Below, one piece after another: positions 36,155 through 45,868 of a stretch of DNA of 64,000 nucleotides (position 1 is the stretch's first letter; the number at the start of each line of letters is the position of its first letter). Source of the DNA: Colwellia sp. Arc7-D (lineage in GTDB: Bacteria; Pseudomonadota; Gammaproteobacteria; Enterobacterales; Alteromonadaceae). The notes below the pieces were generated by a model that saw only the letters and a list, made by a program, of their open reading frames with translations, was not told the origin of the DNA and searched no databases. Where the stretch lies: the NCBI RefSeq assembly GCF_003061515.1, contig NZ_CP028924.1, positions 992,001-1,056,000 on the forward strand, given 5' to 3'. The position numbers were made by a program, and so were the translations under genes.

Positions 36155-37180
36155 ATGGCACAGAAATTTGATGTTTGCGTACTAGGTGCAACGGGATTAG
36201 TTGGTAAAACAATTATTGAAATATTAGAACAACGTGATTTTCCTATTAACAAGTTATATCCACTGGCCAGTGCTCGTTCGGCAGGTGAATTTATCGAGTT
36301 TAACGGTGAAAGCATTGAAGTTTTAGATGCTGATAATTTTGATTGGAGCCTTGCACAAATAGGTTTCTTTTCAGCAGGTGGAGCTACTTCAGCTAAATAC
36401 GCACCAATTGCTGGTGAAGCGGGTTGTATTGTTATTGATAATACTTCTGAGTTTCGTTACGACGCCGATATTCCATTAGTGGTACCTGAAGTAAATCCTC
36501 AAGCACTTGCTGAATACCGCAATCGCAATATTATTGCTAACCCTAATTGTTCAACCATTCAAATGATGGTGGCTTTAAAGCCTATTTATGACGCCGTGGG
36601 TATTTCTCGTGTTAATGTTTGTACTTATCAGTCAGTTTCTGGCGGCGGTAAAGCAGCAATGGACGAGTTAGCGAAACAAACTGCCGATCTATTATCTGGC
36701 AAGCCTGTTGAGTCGAAAAATTTCTCTCGTCAAATCGCCTTTAATGTTATTCCACAAATTGATGTATTTCTTGAGAATGGTTACACCAAAGAAGAAATGA
36801 AAATGGTTTGGGAAACGCAAAAAATACTTGGCGATGATACAGTAATGGTTAACCCTACCGCTGTTCGCGTTCCGGTATTTTTTGGTCATGGCGAATCATT
36901 GCATATTGAAACTAACTCTCCTATTTCAGCTGAAGAAGTAAAAGCGTTATTGAGTGAAGCACCAGGGATAGTGGTTTGTCATAATGATGAAGACTTCCCA
37001 ACGCAAATTACTGATGCTAGCGGCAAAGATGAAACGTTTGTTGGCCGAATTCGAGAAGATATTAGCCACAACAACGGTATTAATATGTGGATTGTTGCTG
37101 ATAACGTTCGAAAGGGCGCAGCCACAAACAGCGTACAAATTGCTGAGTTATTAGTCAAAGATCACCTTAGCGAGTATTAA
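36155..37180 (+). CDS. asd: Aspartate-semialdehyde dehydrogenase family protein (Asd/Usg type)
   Basis: 341 residues from the ATG at 36155, after GAGAGAGG. NADP-binding VCVLGATGLVGKTIIEIL, the active-site cysteine in ANPNCSTIQMMVAL, QSVSGGGKAAMDELAKQT and RVPVFFGHGESLH with the catalytic His are all present. The cysteine indicates a live enzyme, unlike E. coli Usg at this location, which has lost catalysis. It makes aspartate semialdehyde for lysine, threonine, methionine and DAP. Confidence 0.9.
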   Translation: MAQKFDVCVLGATGLVGKTIIEILEQRDFPINKLYPLASARSAGEFIEFNGESIEVLDADNFDWSLAQIGFFSAGGATSAKYAPIAGEAGCIVIDNTSEFRYDADIPLVVPEVNPQALAEYRNRNIIANPNCSTIQMMVALKPIYDAVGISRVNVCTYQSVSGGGKAAMDELAKQTADLLSGKPVESKNFSRQIAFNVIPQIDVFLENGYTKEEMKMVWETQKILGDDTVMVNPTAVRVPVFFGHGESLHIETNSPISAEEVKALLSEAPGIVVCHNDEDFPTQITDASGKDETFVGRIREDISHNNGINMWIVADNVRKGAATNSVQIAELLVKDHLSEY

Positions 37181-37215
37181 TAGTCGTTAAGTTGTAGATT
37201 TATTAAAGAAAAATG

Positions 37216-37250
37216 AAAACCCGTCGTTATAATAAGCGACGGGTTTTTTT
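37216..37250 (+). terminator. Terminator after asd
   Basis: AAAACCCGTCG, a 10-nt loop, CGACGGGTTTT and three more T. Strong GC-rich stem. Confidence 0.9.
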
Positions 37251-37450
37251 GTTTTATTTCACTTAGCGCAAATTAAGGATAAGATAAGAACTGTTGTATT
37301 AAACTGATAACATAGTAAAAAAGCTATAAAAGCATTTATCCAAGTATCTGGCAGTAATTATTTAATAACTGGAATAATTTTTGCTTCTCAATCTCCTGAC
37401 TTGGACCCGTCATTGTATTGACGAATAATCATTATAAATAGGAAATTTTA

Positions 37451-40400
37451 ATGCAAACATTTTTACGCCTGTGCCTTTGGCAGGTACTTATTATTAGCAT
37501 TAGCTGCTTTAGTCTTCCAGCAATTGCTGAAGATGACGGTATACGCATTCGTGGTCCAAAATCTACCGATGCTTTTCCTTACGACCGTTATGGCCCGATC
37601 ACAGGCAAAGATACTTTATGGAATATTGCACTAAAAGTACGACCTGATCCGCGCTTGTCAGTTTACCAAGTCATGCAAGCCTTATATGAGCATAACCCTG
37701 GCTCTTTCAAAGAAAATAATCTAAATCACATGATTAGTGGCCAGTATTTAAAACTGCCACCTATAGACGTAATACGAGCAATTAATACTGATTCTGCGCA
37801 ACAAAAGTCACGTAACGATGATAAGGCTTGGCAAAAGAAAGTTGCTAAGGTTGTTAAAGTTGCGCCTAAAAAAATACAATTACCAGAAGAAGCTTCGGTA
37901 AATAAAAAAGATTTAGATGCTGCAAAATCAGAGATAAATGTACAATTAAAAGCAATAGACAGCACACAACAACAGCGATTAGCCACGATTCAAAATGATG
38001 TTTTAGATTCTATTGATGGCCTTCAAAGTTTATTAAAAGAAAACGAAGCACTGCGTCAGCGACTCACAAGCTTTAATGACCAACTTGACGTTATGCAAAG
38101 CGAAGTTGCTAAAAGCAAAGAAATAAAAATTCAAATGGACGATATGATCTCACTTCAACAAGAGCTTTTAACAAAAGCTGAAGCCAGAGAACAAGCGTTA
38201 TTAATTGAAAAACAAAAAGCTGAACTCGAAGAAGGCAATTTAATGTCGAGTTCATGGTTCGTTGCGTTAATGGCGACATTGCCGGCGATTTTAATTTTGT
38301 CATTATTAGCCTTTTTATTTCGACGAAAAGCCAATAAAGAAAGTGATGACAGCTTAGCGTCTGACAGTAAAGAAAATAACGTCGATGCTGAAGCTAAACC
38401 AACAACTCAACCCGTGTCAGAAAACGTCGATAACGAATTAACCCTAGAAGATGAATTAAGCCTTGATGATGAACTGTCACTCGACGATGAGCTATCAATA
38501 GACTTATCTGAAAATGATGAAGATCATGATGATTTATTTTCAGATGATTTAGATGCGCTTGATGAAGACGTAATTCAACTAGATGACGACTTAGATGACT
38601 TATCTGATTTAGGTGAACTTGAAGATATTGCTTTAGACAGTGAAGAGGACACTATTGCTTTAGATGATGACCTAATTGAAGGTGAAGCCTTAGAAGGCGG
38701 TCAACTGGATCAAAGTGACTTAGATTCTCTATTTGCAGGTTTAGAGGATGAAGTAGAAAACGAAGATGAAATTTCCCTTGATTCAGACGAAACTGATCAG
38801 GACGAATTAGAAAGTTTACTTGCTGAAACCTCTGCAAATGCACCCCAATCAAACGAAGATGAAGAGTTATTGACTCAGCCTGAGGATATTGATGCTTTAC
38901 TTGATGCCGCAGGAGAGCCTGATGAGTTGACTGAAGACTCTGAGGTCGATATCAGCGAAGTGTCAGAACCTTATGATATTGATGCTCTGTTAGACGCGGT
39001 CAGTGAAGTACAGGAGAGCGCTAGTGAAGAAGCTTCATTAGATATTTCAGATCCTAATGACATTGATGATTTGCTTGATTCAATTAACGATCAAGGTGAT
39101 GCATCTAATGAGGATGACACGTCAACTGAAGACAACCTTGAAGTAGCAGACCCTGATGATATTGATGCACTGCTAGATTCGATTAACGATCAAGGTGATA
39201 CACCTACTGAGGATGACACGTCAACTGAAGACAACCCTGAAGTAGCAGACCCTGATGATATTGATGCACTGCTAGATTCGATTAACGATCAAGGTGATGC
39301 ATCTAATGAGGATGACACGTCAACTGAAGACAACCTTGAAGTAGCAGACCCTGATGATATTGATGCACTGCTAGATTCGATAAATGATCAAGGTGATGCA
39401 CCTACTGAGGATAACACGTCAAGTGAAGACAACCTTGAAGTAGCAGACCCTGATGATATTGATGCACTGCTAGACTCGATTAACGATCAAGGTGATGCAC
39501 CTACTGAGGATGACACGTCAAGTGAAGACAACCTTGAAGTAGCAGACCCTGATGATATTGATGCACTGCTAGATTCGATTAACGACAAAGATGAAACTCC
39601 GACTGAGAATAAAGCTTCTACTGACGATATTGACGAGAATGACAATAGCCTTGATGAGTCAAACGAAGTAGCAGACCCTGATGATATTGATGCACTGCTA
39701 GATTCGATAAATGATCAAGGTGATGCACCTACTGAGGATAACACGTCAAGTGAAGACAACCTTGAAGTAGCAGACCCTGATGATATTGATGCACTGCTAG
39801 ACTCGATTAACGATCAAGGTGATGCACCTACTGAGGATGACACGTCAAGTGAAGACAACCTTGAAGTAGCAGACCCTGATGATATTGATGCACTGCTAGA
39901 TTCGATTAACGACAAAGATGAAACTCCGACTGAGAATAAAGCTTCTACTGACGATATTGACGAGAATGACAATAGCCTTGATGAGTCAAACGAAGTAGCA
40001 GACCCTGATGATATTGATGCACTATTAGATTCGATTAACGCTCAAGACGAAACTCCGACAGAAAATAAAGCTTCGACTGAGGAAATTGACGAGAGTGACG
40101 TTAGCCTTGATGATGCAAGTGAAATAACAGAGTCAGAGTATACTGAAAGTGAAAATACCGAGCTCATTAATAACTTTACGGATGAATACGTACAATCATT
40201 TATAGATACTGATCTGAGCGATGTATCCGATGAGAACGCCACCGAAAGTTTGGATACAGACAATGCTGATGATGTATCCAATAAGGCTGCTGAACAAGAG
40301 CAACGGGCTGAACAAGTAAGTAAAGAAAGCGAAACTCTTGAGAATAATGATAAAAGCGATAGTGCCGATAATAGCGAAGACATTTCAGATGATTTTGACA

Positions 40401-41260
40401 TTGACGCTTTAATTGAAGAAGTCAATCATAGCTCAGAAGCCGAGAGTGAAGATGCATTAGAAATTGGTGATGATGTTCTTGATACCGAATTATCTGATAG
40501 TGATTTACAGTCTAAAGAATCTGAGAGCGAATTAGCAGATCAAGAAGCTGCGGCGATAGATGAAGAAACTTTAGCGGCATTATCCGGTGACTTTGACGAG
40601 TCAACATTAACTAACTTATTGAACGACGAAAAAGATAGTAATGATATGGTGGAGTTATCTCCGGACTTTACTGATAGTAATGTTTTAGCTGATTTACTTG
40701 CCGATGATGAGACCCCGGCACAAGCTAATGATAGAAAATCAGAAGCCAGTAATGTTGAGGAAGTTAAAGGCATTAAAGAATTAGATAACCTAGATTTTGA
40801 TGACTTGTTAGCAAATATTGAAGAAGAAAGTGGCCAAAGCAGTAGCGATGAATTTGAATACAGCGAAGGTTTTGATATTGGCGATGACTTTGAATTAGAT
40901 GTGTCAGAAGATGTTACCTTAGAAGATAACGATTCGAATAAGGAAAATAAAGAGGAAGATTTTATTTCTGTAGATTCTTTATTATCCGATAGTTTACTTG
41001 ATGGCAAGCCTACAGAACCCTATGAAAAAATGAACATTGATGTAGGGTTAAGCGAATTTCCTGAGTTTTCTGGTAATATTACCGAAGAAGATGTTGATGA
41101 CGATGATAATGGTATTGCCGCTAAATTAGACTTAGCGAAAGTTTACCTAGAAATTGGCGATCAAGATAATGCCGAAGTGATCTTACTTGATGTGATCAAG
41201 CAAGGTGATGCACAGCAGCAGTTTGATGCTCAACAATTATTAGATAATCTTAAAGATTAA
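37451..41260 (+). CDS. fimV: FimV-family peptidoglycan-binding polar protein with long acidic repeats
   Basis: 1269 residues. Signal peptide (to IAEDD, ~residue 29), a LysM-like domain (YGPITGKDTLWNIALKVRPD ... ISGQYLKLPPIDVIRA), a coiled coil (~residues 150-255), one membrane helix (SSWFVALMATLPAILILSLL at ~272-291), and an enormous Asp/Glu-rich cytoplasmic region. The region contains the 33-43-residue repeat core VADPDDIDALLDSINDQGD. The C-terminus is the FimV TPR-like end (AAKLDLAKVYLEIGDQDNAE, VILLDVIKQG). FimV/HubP proteins organise the cell pole, type IV pili and flagella. Position next to truA is typical. Confidence 0.93.
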   Translation: MQTFLRLCLWQVLIISISCFSLPAIAEDDGIRIRGPKSTDAFPYDRYGPITGKDTLWNIALKVRPDPRLSVYQVMQALYEHNPGSFKENNLNHMISGQYLKLPPIDVIRAINTDSAQQKSRNDDKAWQKKVAKVVKVAPKKIQLPEEASVNKKDLDAAKSEINVQLKAIDSTQQQRLATIQNDVLDSIDGLQSLLKENEALRQRLTSFNDQLDVMQSEVAKSKEIKIQMDDMISLQQELLTKAEAREQALLIEKQKAELEEGNLMSSSWFVALMATLPAILILSLLAFLFRRKANKESDDSLASDSKENNVDAEAKPTTQPVSENVDNELTLEDELSLDDELSLDDELSIDLSENDEDHDDLFSDDLDALDEDVIQLDDDLDDLSDLGELEDIALDSEEDTIALDDDLIEGEALEGGQLDQSDLDSLFAGLEDEVENEDEISLDSDETDQDELESLLAETSANAPQSNEDEELLTQPEDIDALLDAAGEPDELTEDSEVDISEVSEPYDIDALLDAVSEVQESASEEASLDISDPNDIDDLLDSINDQGDASNEDDTSTEDNLEVADPDDIDALLDSINDQGDTPTEDDTSTEDNPEVADPDDIDALLDSINDQGDASNEDDTSTEDNLEVADPDDIDALLDSINDQGDAPTEDNTSSEDNLEVADPDDIDALLDSINDQGDAPTEDDTSSEDNLEVADPDDIDALLDSINDKDETPTENKASTDDIDENDNSLDESNEVADPDDIDALLDSINDQGDAPTEDNTSSEDNLEVADPDDIDALLDSINDQGDAPTEDDTSSEDNLEVADPDDIDALLDSINDKDETPTENKASTDDIDENDNSLDESNEVADPDDIDALLDSINAQDETPTENKASTEEIDESDVSLDDASEITESEYTESENTELINNFTDEYVQSFIDTDLSDVSDENATESLDTDNADDVSNKAAEQEQRAEQVSKESETLENNDKSDSADNSEDISDDFDIDALIEEVNHSSEAESEDALEIGDDVLDTELSDSDLQSKESESELADQEAAAIDEETLAALSGDFDESTLTNLLNDEKDSNDMVELSPDFTDSNVLADLLADDETPAQANDRKSEASNVEEVKGIKELDNLDFDDLLANIEEESGQSSSDEFEYSEGFDIGDDFELDVSEDVTLEDNDSNKENKEEDFISVDSLLSDSLLDGKPTEPYEKMNIDVGLSEFPEFSGNITEEDVDDDDNGIAAKLDLAKVYLEIGDQDNAEVILLDVIKQGDAQQQFDAQQLLDNLKD
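39359..40012 (+). repeat. Perfect-looking 327-bp tandem duplication inside fimV
   Basis: 39359-39685 and 39686-40012 each encode a 109-residue block (33+33+43 residues) and appear the same base for base, including silent positions. Shorter related ~99-bp units precede from about 39050 and a partial one follows at 40013. The length is a multiple of three, so copy-number change would keep the frame. Confidence 0.9.
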
Positions 41261-41283
41261 TATATTTTAATGCTGTAGGTAAT

Positions 41284-41316
41284 ATAAGGCTGCTCTTTGC
41301 AGCCTTTATACTTTTT
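41284..41316 (+). terminator. Terminator after fimV
   Basis: ATAAGGCTGC-TCTTT-GCAGCCTTTAT followed by CTTTTT. Confidence 0.7.
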
Positions 41317-41404
41317 AATTATTGCAAAGTGTTGAATACATTAATTCAATTGGTATAACGCGTAAAATAATGGATAATGTCTCACCTTAGCAATGGAGGA
41401 TAAA

Positions 41405-42187
41405 ATGCGTTACGCTTTAGGCATAGAATACGATGGTAGTAACTACTACGGTTGGCAAAGACAAAAGAATGTAATTAGCGTTCAAGAGTCGGTAGAAAAA
41501 GCTTTATCAAAAATTGCCAATGAACCCATTGAGGTGGTCTGCGCAGGCAGAACCGATACTGGGGTTAATGCGACCAATCAGGTCATTCATTTTGAAACAG
41601 AAAAGGTGCGTAAAGATGTTGCGTGGACATTAGGGGTTAACACTAACTTACCTAAAGACATTGCCGTATCTTGGGTGAAAGAAGTTAATACTGACTTTCA
41701 TGCTCGCTTTAGCGCAACAGCTCGGCGCTACCGTTATATCATTAATAATAATCGTCTACGGTCGGCTATTTTAAGTTCTGGTATTAGTTTTTGCCATTAC
41801 CCACTAAATGAAAATTTAATGCATCAAGCGGCACAATACTTAGTTGGACGTCATGACTTTACATCATTTAGAACCGTGCACTGTCAGTCAAATTCGCCCA
41901 CTAGAACTTTGCACTATTGTAATGTTTCTCGCCAAGGTGAGTTCGTTATTATTGATATTAAAGGCAATGCATTTTTACACCATATGGTGAGAAATATTGC
42001 AGGTAGTTTAATGAAAGTCGGTCAGGAACTAAAACCTGTTAGTTGGCTCAAAGAAGTACTTGAGGCTAAAAACCGTTGTGTTGCGGGTATTACGGCTCCT
42101 TCTGCGGGACTCTATTTTGTTGATGTGGATTACCCAGAAACGTTCGGTATTCCAAAGCGTAGCCCAGGACCATTATTTCTACTATAA
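41405..42187 (+). CDS. truA: tRNA pseudouridine(38-40) synthase TruA
   Basis: 260 residues from the ATG at 41405, with GGAGGA 4 nt upstream; the ATG at 41393 overlaps this site. [20 protein letters not shown] is the family start, [18 protein letters not shown] contains the catalytic Asp, and HDFTSFRT and [19 protein letters not shown] are conserved. It modifies uridines in the anticodon stem-loop. Confidence 0.97.
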   Translation: MRYALGIEYDGSNYYGWQRQKNVISVQESVEKALSKIANEPIEVVCAGRTDTGVNATNQVIHFETEKVRKDVAWTLGVNTNLPKDIAVSWVKEVNTDFHARFSATARRYRYIINNNRLRSAILSSGISFCHYPLNENLMHQAAQYLVGRHDFTSFRTVHCQSNSPTRTLHYCNVSRQGEFVIIDIKGNAFLHHMVRNIAGSLMKVGQELKPVSWLKEVLEAKNRCVAGITAPSAGLYFVDVDYPETFGIPKRSPGPLFLL

Positions 42188-42488
42188 TCAATATTAAAGC
42201 CATGTTGATTGATAACTTATTTAATGACTATCTTAGGCAATAATCGTGTTATAAAGATAGATACGCAATTAAACTGTTTGATTTTCGTTAGTCATTAGAC
42301 ATTTTTTTAAATGAAACAGTAGCGTAGTTAATTACTCAAATAAGTGAATAAGAAGAAAACAGACCAGTTTTTCCTATAATTGTGTAGGTGTTCTATGGTC
42401 TAATTCAACGAATTAGCAAAAATTTTATATTTAGTGGTTGTATTTTAAACAATTATTAAATTTTTTCGTGTATAGGCAAAAATATATT
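42188..42488. other. Intergenic region truA-accD
   Basis: 301 bp, AT-rich. It holds a short perfect dyad, CTAATTC-AAC-GAATTAG (42400-42416), without a T-run. It probably includes the accD promoter; no clear -35/-10 pair was identified. Confidence 0.5.
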
Positions 42489-43346
42489 ATGAGCTGGATT
42501 GAAAAGATTCTCCCAAAAGCAAAAGCAACACAAAAAAGAAATATTCCAGAAGGTGTTTGGAGTAAGTGTTCTAGCTGTAACGCGGTGCTTTATAAAGTTG
42601 AGCTAGATCGACAAATGTCAGTTTGTCCAAAGTGTGATCATCACATGCGTATTTCTGCACGCAAACGTATCGATGGTTTTCTTGACCAAGGCGAGCGAGT
42701 TGAACTAGGTGAAGAGTTTGAAGCACAAGATATTCTTAAATTTAAAGACTCTAAACGCTATAAAGATCGTATTTCAGCGGCGCAAAAAAGTACCGGTGAA
42801 AAAGATGCGCTAGTGGTTATGAGAGGCGAACTTCATGGGCAACCTATTGTGGTAGCTGCATTTGAATTTGGTTTCTTGGGTGGCTCAATGGCGTCTGTTG
42901 TTGGTGCTCGCTTTGTTAAAGGTGTCGAATATTGTTTAAAGCATAACGTACCCTTTGTTTGTTTTTCTGCCAGTGGCGGCGCACGTATGCAAGAAGCATT
43001 GTTTTCACTAATGCAAATGGCAAAAACCAGTGCAGCATTAGCTAAAATGAGTGAAAAAGGCCTTCCTTATGTTTCAGTGCTAACCGATCCTACTATGGGT
43101 GGTGTTTCAGCAAGTTTAGCTATGTTAGGTGACATTAATGTTGCCGAGCCTAAAGCATTAATTGGCTTTGCAGGTCCGCGCGTTATCGAACAAACAGTAC
43201 GTGAAAAACTACCTGAAGGCTTTCAGCGTAGTGAATTCTTAAAAGAAAAAGGCGCGATTGACATTATTGTAGATCGTCGCGAAATGCGCAGTACTTTAGC
43301 AAGAATGCTTGCTAAGTTTATGGGGCAAGATAGCCCAGCAGCATAA
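42489..43346 (+). CDS. accD: Acetyl-CoA carboxylase carboxyltransferase subunit beta
   Basis: 285 residues from the ATG at 42489 ([12 protein letters not shown]). Zinc ribbon [20 protein letters not shown] then PKC, and the crotonase-like carboxyltransferase core: [77 protein letters not shown]. With AccA it transfers carboxyl from biotin to acetyl-CoA. It starts the accD-folC-dedD-cvpA-purF series. Confidence 0.97.
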   Translation: MSWIEKILPKAKATQKRNIPEGVWSKCSSCNAVLYKVELDRQMSVCPKCDHHMRISARKRIDGFLDQGERVELGEEFEAQDILKFKDSKRYKDRISAAQKSTGEKDALVVMRGELHGQPIVVAAFEFGFLGGSMASVVGARFVKGVEYCLKHNVPFVCFSASGGARMQEALFSLMQMAKTSAALAKMSEKGLPYVSVLTDPTMGGVSASLAMLGDINVAEPKALIGFAGPRVIEQTVREKLPEGFQRSEFLKEKGAIDIIVDRREMRSTLARMLAKFMGQDSPAA

Positions 43347-43356
43347 CGGAAAATTC

Positions 43357-44631
43357 ATGTCAAAAATGATTAAAGGCCATTCAGCGAGAAACAATCTCAC
43401 TGAATGGCTTTCTTATTTAGAGAGTATTCATTCAGTTGAAATAGAGCTTGGCTTAACTCGCATTAATGCTGTTGCCAAAAAGCTTAATATTGCATTTCCT
43501 TCGTCTACTGTTATCACGGTTGCTGGCACTAATGGTAAAGGCACAACCTGTGCATTTTTAGAGAATGCTTTTTTAGCTCAAAATTTAACGTGCTCGGTAT
43601 ATTCATCTCCACATATTGAACGCTTTAATGAGCGTTTGCGCCTCAATAAAGTTGAAGTAAATGATGATGACTTGGTTAATGCCTTTGAAACTATCGAGCG
43701 AACTCGCGAAGACATATCCTTAACTTATTATGAATATACAACATTAGCGGCTTTGTTAATTTTAACCGCACAGCAGCCCGATGTTATTATTCTTGAGGTT
43801 GGTTTAGGCGGGCGTTTGGATGCTACCAATATCGTTGATGCAGATGTTGCTGTGATTACGACTATTGATCTCGATCATCAAGCTTATTTGGGCAATACTC
43901 GCGAAGCCATTGGTTTTGAGAAAGCTGGGATAATGCGCTCCAACAAAATTGCAGTCATTGGTGATACCAACCCACCAAACTCAATGATAGAACATGCAAA
44001 ATGCATTGGCGCTAAATCATACTTTCGCGACAAAAACTTTATGATTGAACAATCTAATAACAATGATTGGCAGTGGCAAAGTGATAGGCATAAGTTTTCA
44101 GGGCTTTCTGATTGTAAAATACCACAAGACAATGTTTGCACAGCAATAATGGTGCTTAGTGTATTATCTGATAAGCTTGCGTTAACGCTAGACAGCACAT
44201 TTATAAATACAGTGATTGATGAAACTATTGTTGCTGGCAGAATGGAGAAGTTTAGTGATGGTTGCGATGTTATTTTAGATGTTGGGCATAACCCACAAGC
44301 TGCAAGATACCTAGCCTCACAATTACAACAATTGAATTATCCCAAGGTACATGCTGTTTTAGGAATGCTTGCTGATAAAGATACAACAAATACTGTCGCG
44401 CCACTTTTACCTTTAGTTTCGCATTGGTATATTGGTACGCTTGACGCTCCAAGGGGGCGTGCAGCAAAAAGTATCTTAGAATCTACACAAATAGACACGA
44501 CAAAGGTGAATTGCTTTGACAATGTCTCTCAGGCATTTAAAATGGCAAAACATAATGCAAAAGCAACTGATCTTATTCTGGTTTTTGGATCTTTCTTTAC
44601 GGTTGCTGAAATAAGACGTTTGTTAGTTTAA
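43357..44631 (+). CDS. folC: Bifunctional folylpolyglutamate / dihydrofolate synthase
   Basis: 424 residues from the ATG at 43357, 10 bp after accD. P-loop TVAGTNGKGTTCAFLENA, YSSPHIERFNERLRLNKVEV, EVGLGGRLDATNIVDADVAV, TTIDLDHQAYLGNTREAIGF and C-terminal DVGHNPQAARYLASQL. It adds glutamate to dihydropteroate and folates. Confidence 0.96.
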   Translation: MSKMIKGHSARNNLTEWLSYLESIHSVEIELGLTRINAVAKKLNIAFPSSTVITVAGTNGKGTTCAFLENAFLAQNLTCSVYSSPHIERFNERLRLNKVEVNDDDLVNAFETIERTREDISLTYYEYTTLAALLILTAQQPDVIILEVGLGGRLDATNIVDADVAVITTIDLDHQAYLGNTREAIGFEKAGIMRSNKIAVIGDTNPPNSMIEHAKCIGAKSYFRDKNFMIEQSNNNDWQWQSDRHKFSGLSDCKIPQDNVCTAIMVLSVLSDKLALTLDSTFINTVIDETIVAGRMEKFSDGCDVILDVGHNPQAARYLASQLQQLNYPKVHAVLGMLADKDTTNTVAPLLPLVSHWYIGTLDAPRGRAAKSILESTQIDTTKVNCFDNVSQAFKMAKHNAKATDLILVFGSFFTVAEIRRLLV

Positions 44632-44649
44632 CTATGATTGGAGTTTAAT

Positions 44650-45282
44650 TTGTCTACACCATTTCAAAATCGTTTAGTTGGTACTATTATCGTTGCGGCT
44701 ATCGCTATTATATTTTTACCTGATGTACTTGATGGCGACAAAAAAACATACCAAGATAACTTTGAAGCGATTCCAGATGCTCCGCAAGTTAATTTAACTC
44801 AAGAAAATACCAGCTTTCCTGAGCACAAACTCGCTAATTTACCCACAGAAGATTTTACTGATGAGTTAGCGCTCGACGATCAAAGTGTTATAGATTCAGC
44901 GAATGCGCTTAAAGAAAAAGATGTTACGGTAACCACGCTAGCTAAAGAAGCACCTTTTTCTTCGGATAAAGCTACACTAGCAGCAAAAAATACGATTGAT
45001 AAAGTGGTAAAAAAATCACCAAGTAAAGCCGTAACAGAGCAAGCATGGGTTATTCAATTAGGCAGTTTTCGTCACCAAAACAATGTTGATGAATTGGTCA
45101 GCAAGTTACAAAAAGAAGGCTACACCGCCTTTACTAAAACTATTAAGACTAAGTCAGGAAAGTTGACCAAAGTTTTTATTGGACCTGAATTAATAAAATC
45201 ATCGCTAGAAGAAAAACTACCAGCATTGAAAAAGCTAACAAATGTACAAGGTAAAGTTGCTCGATTCTATCCCGCTAAATAA
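44650..45282 (+). CDS. dedD: DedD-like SPOR-domain cell division protein
   Basis: 210 residues from a TTG at 44650, with TTGGAG 6 nt upstream; no ATG fits. A short cytoplasmic start (STPFQNRLVGTIIV) leads into one membrane helix (AAIAIIFLPDVLDG), then a low-complexity periplasmic linker, then a SPOR domain (AWVIQLGSFRHQNNVDELVS ... KLTKVFIGPE). SPOR domains bind denuded septal peptidoglycan. The location between folC and cvpA is conserved. Confidence 0.92.
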   Translation: MSTPFQNRLVGTIIVAAIAIIFLPDVLDGDKKTYQDNFEAIPDAPQVNLTQENTSFPEHKLANLPTEDFTDELALDDQSVIDSANALKEKDVTVTTLAKEAPFSSDKATLAAKNTIDKVVKKSPSKAVTEQAWVIQLGSFRHQNNVDELVSKLQKEGYTAFTKTIKTKSGKLTKVFIGPELIKSSLEEKLPALKKLTNVQGKVARFYPAK

Positions 45283-45353
45283 TAAAATTATTAGCAAATC
45301 CTAGGCGGCTTCTGGTAGAATGCGCGCCTCTAATCAATGAGAATATTCGATTT

Positions 45354-45836
45354 ATGGTTTGGATAGATTATGCCATTTTGGCTGTTATTGGCATTTCAGC
45401 TTTAATAAGTTTAGTGCGTGGCTTTGTCAAAGAAGCTGTGTCTTTAATTGTCTGGATCAGTGCTTTCTTTGTCGCAAGTACCTTCTATCTTAATTTGTCG
45501 ACTCTACTTACCAATATTTCCGACCAACTGCTGCGTAATGCTGCCTCGATTGCTATTTTATTTATCTCCACGCTAATCTTAGGCGCATTGGTTAATTACG
45601 TTATTGGACAACTGGTTAGTAAAACTGGTTTGTCTGGCACAGACAGAGTATTAGGTATCGTTTTTGGTGCGCTAAGAGGCGTACTGATTATTGCCGCAGT
45701 TTTATTTTTTATGGACGCATTTACACCTGCGTCCTCTGCAACTTGGTGGCAAAACTCTCAATTGGTTCCAGAATTTACATTAATAGTTGAATGGTTTTTT
45801 GAATATCTCAAACAATCGTCAAGTTTTTTAGCTTAG
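45354..45836 (+). CDS. cvpA: CvpA family membrane protein
   Basis: 160 residues with four membrane helices: [60 protein letters not shown] and [19 protein letters not shown]. The [10 protein letters not shown] motif after helix 1 is diagnostic. It is known in E. coli for colicin V production. It immediately precedes purF. Confidence 0.95.
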   Translation: MVWIDYAILAVIGISALISLVRGFVKEAVSLIVWISAFFVASTFYLNLSTLLTNISDQLLRNAASIAILFISTLILGALVNYVIGQLVSKTGLSGTDRVLGIVFGALRGVLIIAAVLFFMDAFTPASSATWWQNSQLVPEFTLIVEWFFEYLKQSSSFLA

Positions 45837-45868
45837 TATTTAAACCTAGTTCGTCGGAGAATAAGTGC

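Noticed and set aside
39040..40110. Regular repeats considered as a CRISPR array
   Set aside because: The units are contiguous, in frame and protein-coding within fimV, without unique spacers. No CRISPR array or cas gene was seen in the window.
40042..41007. Long serine-rich minus-strand ORFs opposite fimV
   Set aside because: They are antisense shadows of the Asp/Glu-rich coding sequence, with no ribosome-binding sites or domain features.
42400..42416. CTAATTC-AAC-GAATTAG as a terminator
   Set aside because: The stem is short, AT-rich and lacks a T-run; listed only as content of the gap.
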